Shown here one piece after another: positions 26,274 through 34,224 of a stretch of 42,345 bases of DNA; the first letter of the stretch is position 1; the number at the start of each line of letters is the position of its first letter. The position numbers and the translations under genes were made by a program. This DNA comes from Synergistaceae bacterium (lineage in GTDB: Bacteria; Synergistota; Synergistia; Synergistales; Aminobacteriaceae). Location of the stretch: positions 1-42,345 of the forward strand of contig JAFSKV010000079.1 of the NCBI GenBank assembly GCA_017448795.1. The letters run 5' to 3'. The notes below the pieces were generated by a model. It was not told the DNA's origin and made no database searches. It saw only the letters and a program-made list of their open reading frames with translations.

Positions 26274-26984
26274 TCAGTACGGCCTGTAGAACCTCATAGC
26301 TTCCGCCTCATCAGGACTCCAACAATACCTGTCGCCATACTCAGGAAACATCTTGACCGACAAATATTCTTCATCATCAGGAACGTAATATACCCGCTGG
26401 ATTTCAGAATAAGCCTTGCACCTAACACAAGGAAAATTCCTGAAGTAGAAATGCTCCCTAACCGCTATGCTGAATTTCTTCGCCAGCGAGCTCACCCTGC
26501 TGATCAACGCCGAGGATGTCACGCACATAGCACTGACTATCGTTGAAGGATTGTCCCTCTTGCACTCCATGGCCGCGCCGAGAAGGGCCTGCATCGCGCT
26601 CAGGTCAACTGTCATTATTGCCTCAGAAATTGTCACTATGAGCTTGTTGTCCTTCCTGCTGATCAAGTTTCTCCCGCCTGAGTAGTCGACCTGCCAGCCC
26701 ATCCTCTCATACAGGTAGCCTATGTATATCCTGTAGCGTTTGTTGAGCCCCAGGTTGCTTGAGGCGAAATTCTTCCACAGCTCATCAGTGTCATATGTCC
26801 TGACGTGGGAATGTCTTTCATCTGACGGCATGAAGCCCTTTGAGAGCGGAGAGAGCTCGATTGCCCCCGGCCTTACCCCGCTTTCAACCTGCTGCCTTAA
26901 TGCCGCGTTAAGATGCCTCAGCCTCATTCTCTCAGCCTCAGCCCTGGCGTATCTCCTCTGCAAATCAACAATGTTATCGGCCAT
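26274..26984 (-). CDS. Mrr-fold (restriction endonuclease-like) protein without the usual active site
   Basis: A 236-residue protein. Residues about 1-40 form a charged coiled coil. The rest follows the Mrr-type PD-(D/E)XK layout: a YIGYLYERMGWQVDYSGG opening, a central helix with MQALLGAAMECK, VSAMCVTSSALISRVSSLAKK, then NFPCVRCKAYSEIQRVYYVP and YCWSPDEAEAMRFYRPY at the end. Where active members have D-G-G-I-D and Q-C-K, this protein reads GGRNLISRKDNKLIVTIS, so the catalytic Asp and Lys appear lost. It may be a non-catalytic membrane-independent scaffold or decayed. ATG 26984 after AGGAGGGG sets the start; the longer open frame is rejected. The gene sits among glycosyltransferase genes. Confidence 0.7.
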   Translation of the reverse strand: MADNIVDLQRRYARAEAERMRLRHLNAALRQQVESGVRPGAIELSPLSKGFMPSDERHSHVRTYDTDELWKNFASSNLGLNKRYRIYIGYLYERMGWQVDYSGGRNLISRKDNKLIVTISEAIMTVDLSAMQALLGAAMECKRDNPSTIVSAMCVTSSALISRVSSLAKKFSIAVREHFYFRNFPCVRCKAYSEIQRVYYVPDDEEYLSVKMFPEYGDRYCWSPDEAEAMRFYRPY

Positions 26985-27059
26985 GCCATCCCCTCCTAGA
27001 GTATTCTGGCAGGGAAATTTCCCCCCGCATTCCTTGCTAATCATACTCCATATCCGGGT

Positions 27060-27881
27060 CTAATACACGCCCAAATCGAACACGTAATCCTCGGCGTACT
27101 TTCCGTTGTTCACGAGGCGCGCGAATGTTGAGCCTGCTGTACTTGAGGCTATGAGGCACCTGCACCGGGCGAGGCACAGCATCTTCACGAGGTAGTCGAG
27201 GCCGAACTTGTACATGTTATCCGCGTGAAGCTGGCCTGCTATGTAGTCGTTGGGCGAGTAATTGCTGATGAGGTTTCTGTCTGTCGTGAATATGAGCGGG
27301 TCGTATCTCTGAGTGAAGTAATCGTGAATGTCAGCGTCTTCTGTAGCGAGGAAGATTTTGCGTCTGCGATGTCGAGGATGTATTTCTTGACGGGGACAAT
27401 GCCCATCATGTCATGAGTGGTTTTACCTAATTGGGTGGGGGGAATTACGCAAAGTCCATCCTGACAGCCGGACGTTCCTGCTCTGGTAGACCTCATCGAG
27501 CGTGTGGCTTGAGGGCTGCTCGAAGTAGTACTCCCATGCGTTGCGTGTTCCGCTGACGGGGGAGTCGATGTTGTACTGAGTCCTGTAGTTCTGCCAGTCT
27601 ATCACGGGGATGTAGCCGCCATGAATGAGTCTGTGGACGCTGCGGACGATGCCGAGGTACATTGAGAGGAGTCCTTCGGCGGTTCCGCTTGGGCGCAATA
27701 CGCAGAACCTGAGTCCTGGGTTGAGGGGGCCGAATGATTTATCATGCTGTCTCAAGTCCCAGTGGAAGATGATGTTGTTGATTTTGTCTGCGACTCCGCT
27801 GATCAGCTTGTGGCGATAAATCCGCAAGCCCAATGCCCGCTTCGCTTTCAAGAGTGATGCCGGTAGCAATTTGCGCGTCAA
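27060..27881 (-). pseudogene. Fucosyltransferase-like glycosyltransferase with two compensating frameshifts
   Basis: Read across three frames the stretch encodes about 273 residues. The first part (27881 to about 27440) contains GLRFCVLRPSGTAEGLLSMY and NAWEYYFEQPSSHTLDEVY; the middle frame holds QLGKTTHDMMGIVPVKKYILDIADA; the last part, back in the first frame, holds KIFLATEDADIHDYF, DYLVKMLCLARCRCLIAS and STAGSTFARLVNN. The order matches NodZ/fucosyltransferase-like enzymes. The frame breaks near a C6 run (27437-27442) as if one base were added, and near an A4 run (27356-27359) as if one were lost; net shift is zero. Either a real double mutation, sequencing or assembly errors, or hypervariation. 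The family is inferred from motif order only. Confidence 0.6.
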
Positions 27882-28155
27882 TCCTTTCCGTGTGTTCCGT
27901 GCTGTATGTCAATAATATACACCGGCTATGTGCAAACCGAAAACGAATGTGGAGGCTGCGAACGGCAACAGGATGGTGCTTCGGAAGCCGGGTGATGATT
28001 TCCTGGTGTTCATGCTGTACAGCAGGAGGGGCAATGCTAATATGAGAGATATATTCGGTATGCAGCTTCTGTTCTCCATGTTGATTCCTGACGGCAGGGA
28101 AAGGAACAGGGGGCAGACAATGCTGGTTGTGTGGAACGTGCAGCCAGTCTCAACC
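27882..28155. other. Gap of about 270 bases with no confident gene
   Basis: The region lies between the frameshifted glycosyltransferase and the end of the flagellar operon. Both strands stay open in the same codon register over about 85 codons (27928-28188 on plus; the mirror on minus). The plus reading begins MCKPKTNVEAANGN and has plausible third-position GC but no ribosome site. The minus reading would extend the tiny ORF at 28156-28239 if its G6 run had five G. I cannot choose between them. No terminator for the flagellar operon was found here. Confidence 0.4.
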
Positions 28156-28188
28156 CTAGCCCCCCTTCTTCGTGACAGTCTCCGCTAG
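27928..28188 (+). CDS. Possible small protein, unknown function
   Basis: An 86-codon open frame with GC-rich third positions typical of this genome (many CTG, GTG, AGG). It contains FLVFMLYSRRGN and MLVVWNVQPV but no recognisable domain. No Shine-Dalgarno sequence precedes the ATG, and no promoter at the usual 40-base spacing. It could be a fragment of a lost gene or the antisense shadow of a minus-strand frame. Confidence 0.22.
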   Translation: MCKPKTNVEAANGNRMVLRKPGDDFLVFMLYSRRGNANMRDIFGMQLLFSMLIPDGRERNRGQTMLVVWNVQPVSTLAPLLRDSLR

Positions 28189-28239
28189 GCTGAACACACA
28201 GCACAGGAAGCACAGTGTCATCGAGAATATCAGGCTCAC
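28156..28239 (-). CDS. Possible 27-residue membrane peptide at the end of the flagellar operon
   Basis: A GTG start overlaps the TGA stop of the upstream gene as GTGA, the coupling seen elsewhere in this window. The peptide is a single hydrophobic helix (SLIFSMTLCFLCCVFSLAE) followed by TVTKKGG and a stop right after a G6 run. With one G fewer the frame would run on for about 80 codons with a second hydrophobic stretch (ISLILALPLLLY). It may be a truncated gene of the operon or chance. Confidence 0.33.
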   Translation of the reverse strand: MSLIFSMTLCFLCCVFSLAETVTKKGG

Positions 28240-28574
28240 GCGAGGAAACTGACTCTCTTTTTTGTCCTGGCATTTTCCCTCATCAGCGGCGTGTTGTTCT
28301 CTTCATGGCCGCCCTTCTTCTCCTCAGACTTCACGAAAGAGTCCCCGGAATTATTCCTGTCCTGTCCTTCGCGTTCGTCATTCTCAGTTTTGCGGTGGAC
28401 TCTCTGCATCTCTGCGGCGGCGTTGCTGGCCTGCACTCTCTGCACTGTCCTTATACCCTCGCGCACGATTTCCTGAGACTGCCCCGTGTCCTGAGCGGCG
28501 GCCAATGCGTTGGGGGCGTGGTGAGTCATCGCTTCAACATTCATGTTTGACATTATCATACTCACTGGCTGCAT
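28236..28574 (-). CDS. Small hydrophilic protein downstream of fapA
   Basis: A 112-residue protein with no signal peptide or membrane helix. It begins MQPVSMIMSNMNVEAM, has a helical centre (QEIVREGIRTVQRVQASNAAAEMQ) and a very charged C-terminal half rich in Glu, Lys, Asn and Arg that looks disordered. I do not recognise the family. A perfect GGAGG site precedes the ATG, and it starts four bases after the fapA stop, so it is a genuine operon member. Flagellar operons in several phyla carry small unassigned genes at this place; a link to flagellar function is inferred from position only. Confidence 0.65.
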   Translation of the reverse strand: MQPVSMIMSNMNVEAMTHHAPNALAAAQDTGQSQEIVREGIRTVQRVQASNAAAEMQRVHRKTENDEREGQDRNNSGDSFVKSEEKKGGHEENNTPLMRENARTKKRVSFLA

Positions 28575-28577
28575 GTT

Positions 28578-30206
28578 TTATCCTCCTACTTTCCCGGCCA
28601 TGTAGTCATAAGGCACAAGGACTATTGCCCTCTTCTCGTCGTCCGCGATGAAGGCGGTGAACTTGCAGGTTTCGTGGACTATGTACGTGAGGCCCCTGAC
28701 TGTTACGACTGTTCCGGGATAGCAAATCTCTTTGACCCTGACAATGCCCTTGTCCTTCACTAGAGCCAGCTGTTCTTCGAGAGCGTCAAGCTCCTTCTGC
28801 ATTCCTGTTCTCGCTGCCTGAAGCTGGAATTTCATCTTGGTCAGATCCATCATCATGGCGCGCTTCTTGTCGTCAAGCTGTCCTGCTGCCTCAAGTTTCT
28901 TCAGGAGATTCATGTTCGGCTCCAGGCGTTCGAGATTCTCATCACAGCGTTTTATTTCCGTCGTGAAAATCTTGCGTTTCTCCAGCTGTTCCGGGGGCAG
29001 CCCTACAATGACTTCCGTTTTCGTCCCCATTTCAGAACCGAGTACGTTGCAGGCCACTTCAAGCCCGGCTTCAATTCTTCCGCCCGCAATCTGCGAGTGC
29101 TTCCCGCTTCCGAGTGCGATAACTGCTGTCTGCGCGTAAAGGTGGCTGTGAAGCATGGCGTTCTTCACGAGGATAGTCCCCCCGCTCCTGATTGTTGCGT
29201 TGTCGCCGAAGCTGAGTGATATATCTCCGTTCGCCCTCACTGTTCCCTTGCCCATGCCTCGCACGCCGCCCTGAATCACAATCACGCCCTGACTGTCAAT
29301 GTCCGCGCCCTCGACAGGGCCGTTTATGGTGATGTTCCCCTGCGCCACAACATGGAAGCCGTCCCTGACCGCCCCGGTGATCTTTACCGCCCCGGTGAAG
29401 TCGATGCTTCCGACAGCGAAATCTATATCCCTGTGAATGTCAAGCTCAGGAAGAACAACGAGCCTTCCCCTGTCATTCTTGAGCTGTCCTTCAGCCGTCG
29501 CGATAAGGAGAAGGGGATTCATTTCGTCGCGCTTGAGTCCTTCACCGAACGAGAAATCCACATTTCTCACGGGCATTGCTTTTGCGACCCCGCCGGTTAT
29601 GTCGACCCCGTTCTTGCCGTTGACCAAGGGATGCTTCACGGCGATTTCCTGCCCGGGATGAACGGTAACGATTGTGCTTCTTGACCAGAAGTCTATCTTT
29701 TCGTCATCACGAACGTCAAAAGGCTTGTCAGGATCCTTGATGAGCTCGATTTCCGCGTCTTTTCCCTCGACGGGGGGCGTTCCTGTTGCGACTATGACGG
29801 GTTCATTCGCCAGCTTCCGAGCAAGCAGTGACTGTATAGCGTCGTCATTTATGCCTACTTTCACGTAATGCGCGGCAAGTGTCTTCTTTACGTCCTCAAC
29901 AGTCGGCCAAGGCTTGGTGAAAAAAGGCGGCTCTATAGCCACTGAGGCATTCATCTTGTCTTTGTCTAAGGTAACGAGAATCTTAGCGTCCTTCTCGAAA
30001 GCCGAGCTTCTTCCGCAGACCTTGCATGTCTCTCCGTCCTTGACGAATTTGCGTACGGCCTTGAAGTCATAGCGTACAATCCCCCACTCTTTCAGGAACG
30101 CGTAAACGTCATTCTCCTTGAAGTCTTTTGCGTAACATGAGAGATATATTCCGTCCGGCTGTGCTTCGAGATAAAATTTATCCTTGTCGAACAATGCGCA
30201 CTTCAC
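28578..30206 (-). CDS. fapA: FapA (DUF342) family polymerising protein
   Basis: A 542-residue DUF342/FapA protein. Residues about 150-200 hold the conserved PGQEIAVKHPLVNGKNGVDI-type beta domain; about 250-390 form a right-handed beta-helix with repeated G-x-I/V patterns (VGSIDFTGAVKITGAVRDGF, GVIVIQGGVRGMGKGTVRANG); the end is a coiled coil (LEKRKIFTTEIKRCDENLERL) and a short beta tail. Family members occur in flagellar operons and are thought to polymerise or assist regulation; the precise role is not settled. The N-terminus includes a CKVC pair. GTG 30206 begins just after GAGGGG; TTG 30194 has better spacing and is an alternative. It follows fliA by about seven bases. Confidence 0.85.
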   Translation of the reverse strand: MKCALFDKDKFYLEAQPDGIYLSCYAKDFKENDVYAFLKEWGIVRYDFKAVRKFVKDGETCKVCGRSSAFEKDAKILVTLDKDKMNASVAIEPPFFTKPWPTVEDVKKTLAAHYVKVGINDDAIQSLLARKLANEPVIVATGTPPVEGKDAEIELIKDPDKPFDVRDDEKIDFWSRSTIVTVHPGQEIAVKHPLVNGKNGVDITGGVAKAMPVRNVDFSFGEGLKRDEMNPLLLIATAEGQLKNDRGRLVVLPELDIHRDIDFAVGSIDFTGAVKITGAVRDGFHVVAQGNITINGPVEGADIDSQGVIVIQGGVRGMGKGTVRANGDISLSFGDNATIRSGGTILVKNAMLHSHLYAQTAVIALGSGKHSQIAGGRIEAGLEVACNVLGSEMGTKTEVIVGLPPEQLEKRKIFTTEIKRCDENLERLEPNMNLLKKLEAAGQLDDKKRAMMMDLTKMKFQLQAARTGMQKELDALEEQLALVKDKGIVRVKEICYPGTVVTVRGLTYIVHETCKFTAFIADDEKRAIVLVPYDYMAGKVGG

Positions 30207-30212
30207 CCCCTC

Positions 30213-30965
30213 TTATAGCTCGTTCATCTTCCTGCGCAGTATTGCCCTCAGCATTCCGAGTCCCTTGCCGTGAATCTGTGAGACCCTGCTCTCTGACACT
30301 CCCATTACCGCGCCTATCTCCTTAAGCGTGAGACCCTCATAGTAATACAGGCTCAGCATCTGGCGTTCGCGTTCAGGAAGCTCGCCAAGCGCCTCCGCAA
30401 GCTGTTGCTTCTCGCTCTCATCGTCAAGCCTGTCTGAAGCCGTTTCCCTGTCGTCAGCAAGAGTAGCCTCAACAGCAACATCACCGTCATCAAGCGGCGT
30501 TGTGTCATCAAGGGATGTTACATACCCCCGCGAAGCAAGATCCTGAATCTCGTAGTACTCATCCTCGCTGACTCCCATTTCCTGCATGATAAGAGAGTCG
30601 TCCATTTCGCCTTTGTCGCGGAGTACTTTCTCCATTGCGCGGTTGAACTTCTGGACTTTCTCTCTTCCTGTGCGCGAAAACCAGTCGCATTTTCTCAGCT
30701 CGTCAAGAATTGCCCCTCTTATGCGCGGGATTGCGTAGGTCTGGAACACGTAGCCCTTTGTCGGGTCGAACTTGTCTACAGCGTCCATCAGCCCGAAGAC
30801 CCCGAACGATAATATGTCCTCATAGTCCAGACCCTGCGGAGGAGTTACGGCCATTCTTCCGACAACGTACTTTATCAGCGGCAGATAGCGCATAATCAGA
30901 TCATCTCGTCCCTGCCCAGTGCGGGAATATTCCTGCCACAATACTTTTTCTTCTGCTGTCGTCAT
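30213..30965 (-). CDS. fliA: Flagellar sigma factor FliA/WhiG (sigma-28)
   Basis: A 250-residue sigma-70 family factor directing RNA polymerase to late flagellar and chemotaxis promoters. Region 2 contains DLIMRYLPLIKYVVGRM, GLDYEDILSFGVFGLMDAVDKFDP and the FQTYAIPRIRGAILDELR core; region 3 covers LIMQEMGVSEDEYYEI; region 4 ends with ERERQMLSLYYYEGLTLKEIG and VSESRVSQIHGKGL, the -35-binding helix-turn-helix. ATG 30965 is preferred over an in-frame TTG at 30995, which lies inside cheD with no ribosome site. The start overlaps the cheD stop region, so translation is probably coupled. No flgM is in the window. Confidence 0.95.
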   Translation of the reverse strand: MTTAEEKVLWQEYSRTGQGRDDLIMRYLPLIKYVVGRMAVTPPQGLDYEDILSFGVFGLMDAVDKFDPTKGYVFQTYAIPRIRGAILDELRKCDWFSRTGREKVQKFNRAMEKVLRDKGEMDDSLIMQEMGVSEDEYYEIQDLASRGYVTSLDDTTPLDDGDVAVEATLADDRETASDRLDDESEKQQLAEALGELPERERQMLSLYYYEGLTLKEIGAVMGVSESRVSQIHGKGLGMLRAILRRKMNEL

Positions 30966-30969
30966 GTCC

Positions 30970-31461
30970 TCAAATCTCGCTGACTCCTTTCCCAAGAGTC
31001 TTTACTTTAAGCATCCAGTTGCTTGTGGAAAATTCAATTGTCCTTCCCTTGTTGCCTCCTGTGTCTGCCGCTACTAGGGCTATTCCCATTCTGGCAAGAC
31101 GTTTCTTTGTCTCACTCACATTCTTCGCGCCTACTGTGAGAAATTCCGCCGACGCTCCGGGCAACGAAAACATTTGCGCCCCTCCTGCAATTTTCGCTTT
31201 GATGCGGGGACGGGTCGCGCCTTTCTTGAGCATTTCCTCTATCAGCGCGGGAACTGCCGTATCAGCGAATTTCCCGACTTTCTCGGACGCATGAAGCCCC
31301 CTGCTGTCCGGGAGCATTATGTGAGCCATGCCGGCAATTTTCGCGAAAGAGTCATAGACCACAAGGCCTATGCATGACCCAAGCCCCAGCGTAATCAGCT
31401 TTATAGGCGCGGCAACAACCATCAGATCAGCCATTCCCAAGACTATACTGTTTTCTGCCAT
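30970..31461 (-). CDS. cheD: Chemoreceptor glutamine deamidase CheD
   Basis: A 163-residue enzyme that deamidates glutamines of chemoreceptors and, in CheC-containing systems, partners with CheC. The catalytic Cys lies in TLGLGSCIGLVVYD (about residue 30), the His in GMAHIMLPDS, and the Thr in KAKIAGGAQMF-adjacent core. Its ATG overlaps the cheC stop as TGATG, so the two are translated together, in line with formation of a CheC-CheD complex. Confidence 0.95.
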   Translation of the reverse strand: MAENSIVLGMADLMVVAAPIKLITLGLGSCIGLVVYDSFAKIAGMAHIMLPDSRGLHASEKVGKFADTAVPALIEEMLKKGATRPRIKAKIAGGAQMFSLPGASAEFLTVGAKNVSETKKRLARMGIALVAADTGGNKGRTIEFSTSNWMLKVKTLGKGVSEI

Positions 31462-32096
31462 CAAACCACCTTCAGCTTTCTCAGAAGAAGCTCAAGCGAG
31501 TCAGGATCAGGAATGAGGATTATATGACCTGAGATTTTATGCCCCTCTTCCAGACCCTCAACTTTAAGCTCAGTGTTGACGAGAAGAGCAGTCTCCCCCA
31601 TCTGGCCGTAAATCGACGCTACAACGTCAAGTATAGAACTCAGCATGTCATGAGCCACGCCGGGAACGCTTATCTGATGCTGGGTGCCAAGAAGCATGTT
31701 TATCGCGTTCAGGAACGAGGACAGCACGATATTTCCGACTTCGGTCAATGCACTGTCTGTCATTTCCTGGGGGACTTCTCCGGCCGGAATGAACGTGCCG
31801 AACTGCTGCTTTAGGAGAAGCTCAACCATAAGCTGCGCGTCTTCTTCCGGCTGAATGAATATCAGGCTGCACTGGAAGCCCCCTGTCGAGCGCACAAAAA
31901 CCGCCCCCACAATCTGGAGGGGGTCTCCGTAATGCTCGCCGAGTTCATATATAGATACAAGCTCCGTTTTCGGCACGTCCATATGAATCATCCGGGACAA
32001 AAGCCCGCTCAGTGCCGTAGCAGCGTTGCCTGTTCCTATGTTGCCTACCTCGCGTATCGCGTCAAGCTGTCTGTCGCTGAATGCTATATCAGGCAT
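31461..32096 (-). CDS. cheC: CheY-P phosphatase CheC
   Basis: A 211-residue protein that removes phosphate from CheY-P and binds CheD. Both active-site copies typical of CheC are seen: D-x3-E-x2-N in LDAIREVGNIGTGNAATALSGLL (about 12-34) and the second in DSALTEVGNIVLSSFLNAIN (about 110-129). Length is normal. A GAGGT site precedes the ATG. Gene order cheA-cheC-cheD matches Thermotoga and Bacillus-like chemotaxis rather than the CheZ-based enteric system. Confidence 0.95.
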   Translation of the reverse strand: MPDIAFSDRQLDAIREVGNIGTGNAATALSGLLSRMIHMDVPKTELVSIYELGEHYGDPLQIVGAVFVRSTGGFQCSLIFIQPEEDAQLMVELLLKQQFGTFIPAGEVPQEMTDSALTEVGNIVLSSFLNAINMLLGTQHQISVPGVAHDMLSSILDVVASIYGQMGETALLVNTELKVEGLEEGHKISGHIILIPDPDSLELLLRKLKVV

Positions 32097-32110
32097 TTTA
32101 CCTCACTCCC

Positions 32111-34198
32111 TTAACCCTTAGTACTGTAGAACGAGGCGACATCAAGTATCAATGCCACGTTGCCGTCTCCGAGTATTGTACCGCCCGTTATGCCGTCAAT
32201 TTTCGACAGGAAGCGACCCAATGACTTTATGACGATTTCCTGCTGGCCTATAAGCTCGCTGACAATGAAGCCGATTTTGTTTTTGCCGATTTTCACGACT
32301 ACAACAGGGTACTCGTTGCGGTCATGCTCGACACCCTCGCTTCCCAGTATGTCCCCGAGTATGTTGAGCGACAGGACTTCACCGCGCAGCAGCGTCGTGG
32401 GCTCGCCGTGCACTGTCTTGATGTCGTCGCGCCTGACCATAATGGTCTCCTCGACGTTCTCAAGCGAGATCGCGTAGGTCTCCTTGCCGACTTTGATCAG
32501 CAGCGACAGGACTATTGCCAGCGTCAGGGGCAGGCGGATGTAAACGTGGGTGCCCTCGTTCTTCTTGCTGACAAGGTCAAACTGTCCGCCGAGCTGCTCA
32601 ACTTTTGTCTTGACCGCGTCCATTCCCACACCGCGCCCGGACAAGTCTGTTATCTGCTTGGCCATGCTGAAGCCCGGCAATAACACAATCTGTGTGGCCT
32701 CGTCATCGCTCATGATGGCGGCCCGGTCCTCCGTGATAATTCCGCGCTCTATGGCCTTCTTCTTGACTTTCTCCGGGTCAATCCCTGCTCCGTCGTCGCT
32801 TACCTCGATAACGACTCCTGAACCTTCCTGATAAGCGGCAATCTTGAGGATTCCTTTTTCGGGCTTGCCGAGTGCCTTGCGTTCGTCGGGATGCTCGATG
32901 CCGTGATCCATTGAGTTACGTATCAAGTGAACCATAGGGTCGCCTATTTCGTCTATCACTGTGCGGTCAAGCTCCGTGTCCTCACCCTCAAGGACAAGCT
33001 CAACGTTCTTGTTGAGAGTCTTGCAAAGGTCGCGGATTAGGCGGGGGAATCTGTCGAATGTGAAACTCACCGGGACCATTCTCAATTTCGTAACGAGTTC
33101 CTGAATGTCGCCGGAAATCCGTCCAAGCTGTGACAGCGTGTCGTCAAACTGGCGCAGTCTTGCTTCCTGCACGAGGCGTTCAATTCTTGCGCGTGAAATC
33201 ACCAGCTCACCTACAAGGTTCATGAGTTTGTCGAGACGGCCTATATCTACCCTGACGGTCTGACTGCCTTTCTTCGCGGTATCTTTCTTTGCTGGGGCGG
33301 CTGGTTTTGCAGGAGCAGGAGCGGCGGGGGCTGGAGCAGGAGCGGCGGCTTCCTGGACTGGTGCAGGTGAGGGGGCAGGAGCCGGGGCGGGCTGTGCAGG
33401 TGCCTGGGCGGGTGCGGGGGCTGAGGGTGCGGCTTCATCGGCTTTGACCTCGACAACATCCGCTGTCTGCACGTCACCTATCTTCTCTATCGCGGCCTTG
33501 ACTTCCTCGGCTGAGGCGGGAGTCGCGACATAGACGTTGAAGTCAAACTCGAACTCTTCCTTCTCCAGCGCGTCAGTGGGAGGCTCGGCGCGGAAAATCT
33601 CGCCCATCTCCTCAAGCCTGTTCACCACCATGTAGGCGCGGGCGGCCTTCAGCAGGCATGACTGGCTCAGGGTAACGTGGACGTTGTAGGCGTTTGCCCC
33701 CTGTTCGTTGGCTTTCTTCGCCCATTCTGCGTCCTGTGATGAGACCATCGTACCGCCGCCGTCAGCAGGAGCAGAGGCAGCAGATGCCGCAGAAGCCGCG
33801 GGAGCTGGAGCCGGGCCTTCGTTGCGCAGGTCGTGAACCATCTCGGACACGTCAATATGTGCGTCATTCCCGCCGCCGCGGATAGCGTCCGCCATCTCCT
33901 GGAGCGTGTCCAGTCCCTGAAACAGCCTGTTCATGTCGGCCTCAGTGAGGGGACGTGTACCTTTCCTCGCCGCGTCTAACCTGTCCTCCATCGCGTGGGT
34001 AAGACCCATCATGTTGGTGAAGCCCATTGTCCCGGCCATGCCCTTTAACGTATGAGCCGCACGGAAAATTTCGTTGATTACGTCCATGTCGGTCATATTC
34101 TTTTCGAGGGCAAGAAGCAAGTCGTCTAATCTCTGTACGTTGTCGTCAGTCTCATCGAGGAATGCCCCCAAGTACTGACTCATATCCATATCTGCCAA
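32111..34198 (-). CDS. cheA: Chemotaxis histidine kinase CheA
   Basis: A 695-residue sensor kinase that passes receptor signals to CheY and CheB. Domains in order: HPt with His49 in IFRAAHTLKGMAG; a P2-like domain (about 165-255); a long Ala/Pro-rich linker (about 258-308); the dimerisation domain (VRVDIGRLDKLMNLVGELVISRARI); the ATPase with N box HLIRNSMDHGIEHP, G boxes EVSDDGAGID and GFSMAKQITDLSGRGVGMDAV; and a CheW-like domain from about 560. The TTG start at 34198 is nine bases after AAGGGGGA, while ATG 34189 is further away, so TTG is preferred. The gene lies between cheB and cheC; cheY and cheW are not in the window. Confidence 0.97.
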   Translation of the reverse strand: MADMDMSQYLGAFLDETDDNVQRLDDLLLALEKNMTDMDVINEIFRAAHTLKGMAGTMGFTNMMGLTHAMEDRLDAARKGTRPLTEADMNRLFQGLDTLQEMADAIRGGGNDAHIDVSEMVHDLRNEGPAPAPAASAASAASAPADGGGTMVSSQDAEWAKKANEQGANAYNVHVTLSQSCLLKAARAYMVVNRLEEMGEIFRAEPPTDALEKEEFEFDFNVYVATPASAEEVKAAIEKIGDVQTADVVEVKADEAAPSAPAPAQAPAQPAPAPAPSPAPVQEAAAPAPAPAAPAPAKPAAPAKKDTAKKGSQTVRVDIGRLDKLMNLVGELVISRARIERLVQEARLRQFDDTLSQLGRISGDIQELVTKLRMVPVSFTFDRFPRLIRDLCKTLNKNVELVLEGEDTELDRTVIDEIGDPMVHLIRNSMDHGIEHPDERKALGKPEKGILKIAAYQEGSGVVIEVSDDGAGIDPEKVKKKAIERGIITEDRAAIMSDDEATQIVLLPGFSMAKQITDLSGRGVGMDAVKTKVEQLGGQFDLVSKKNEGTHVYIRLPLTLAIVLSLLIKVGKETYAISLENVEETIMVRRDDIKTVHGEPTTLLRGEVLSLNILGDILGSEGVEHDRNEYPVVVVKIGKNKIGFIVSELIGQQEIVIKSLGRFLSKIDGITGGTILGDGNVALILDVASFYSTKG

Positions 34199-34224
34199 AG
34201 TCTTTATTCCCCCTTAAGTGTTTG

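Noticed and set aside
28037-28273. Minus-strand open frame beginning MPGQKRESVSS
   Set aside because: It starts inside the charged small gene with no ribosome site and has an unlikely composition.
33247-33477. Proline-rich minus-strand open frame in cheA
   Set aside because: It is the alternate frame of the Ala/Pro-rich linker of CheA.
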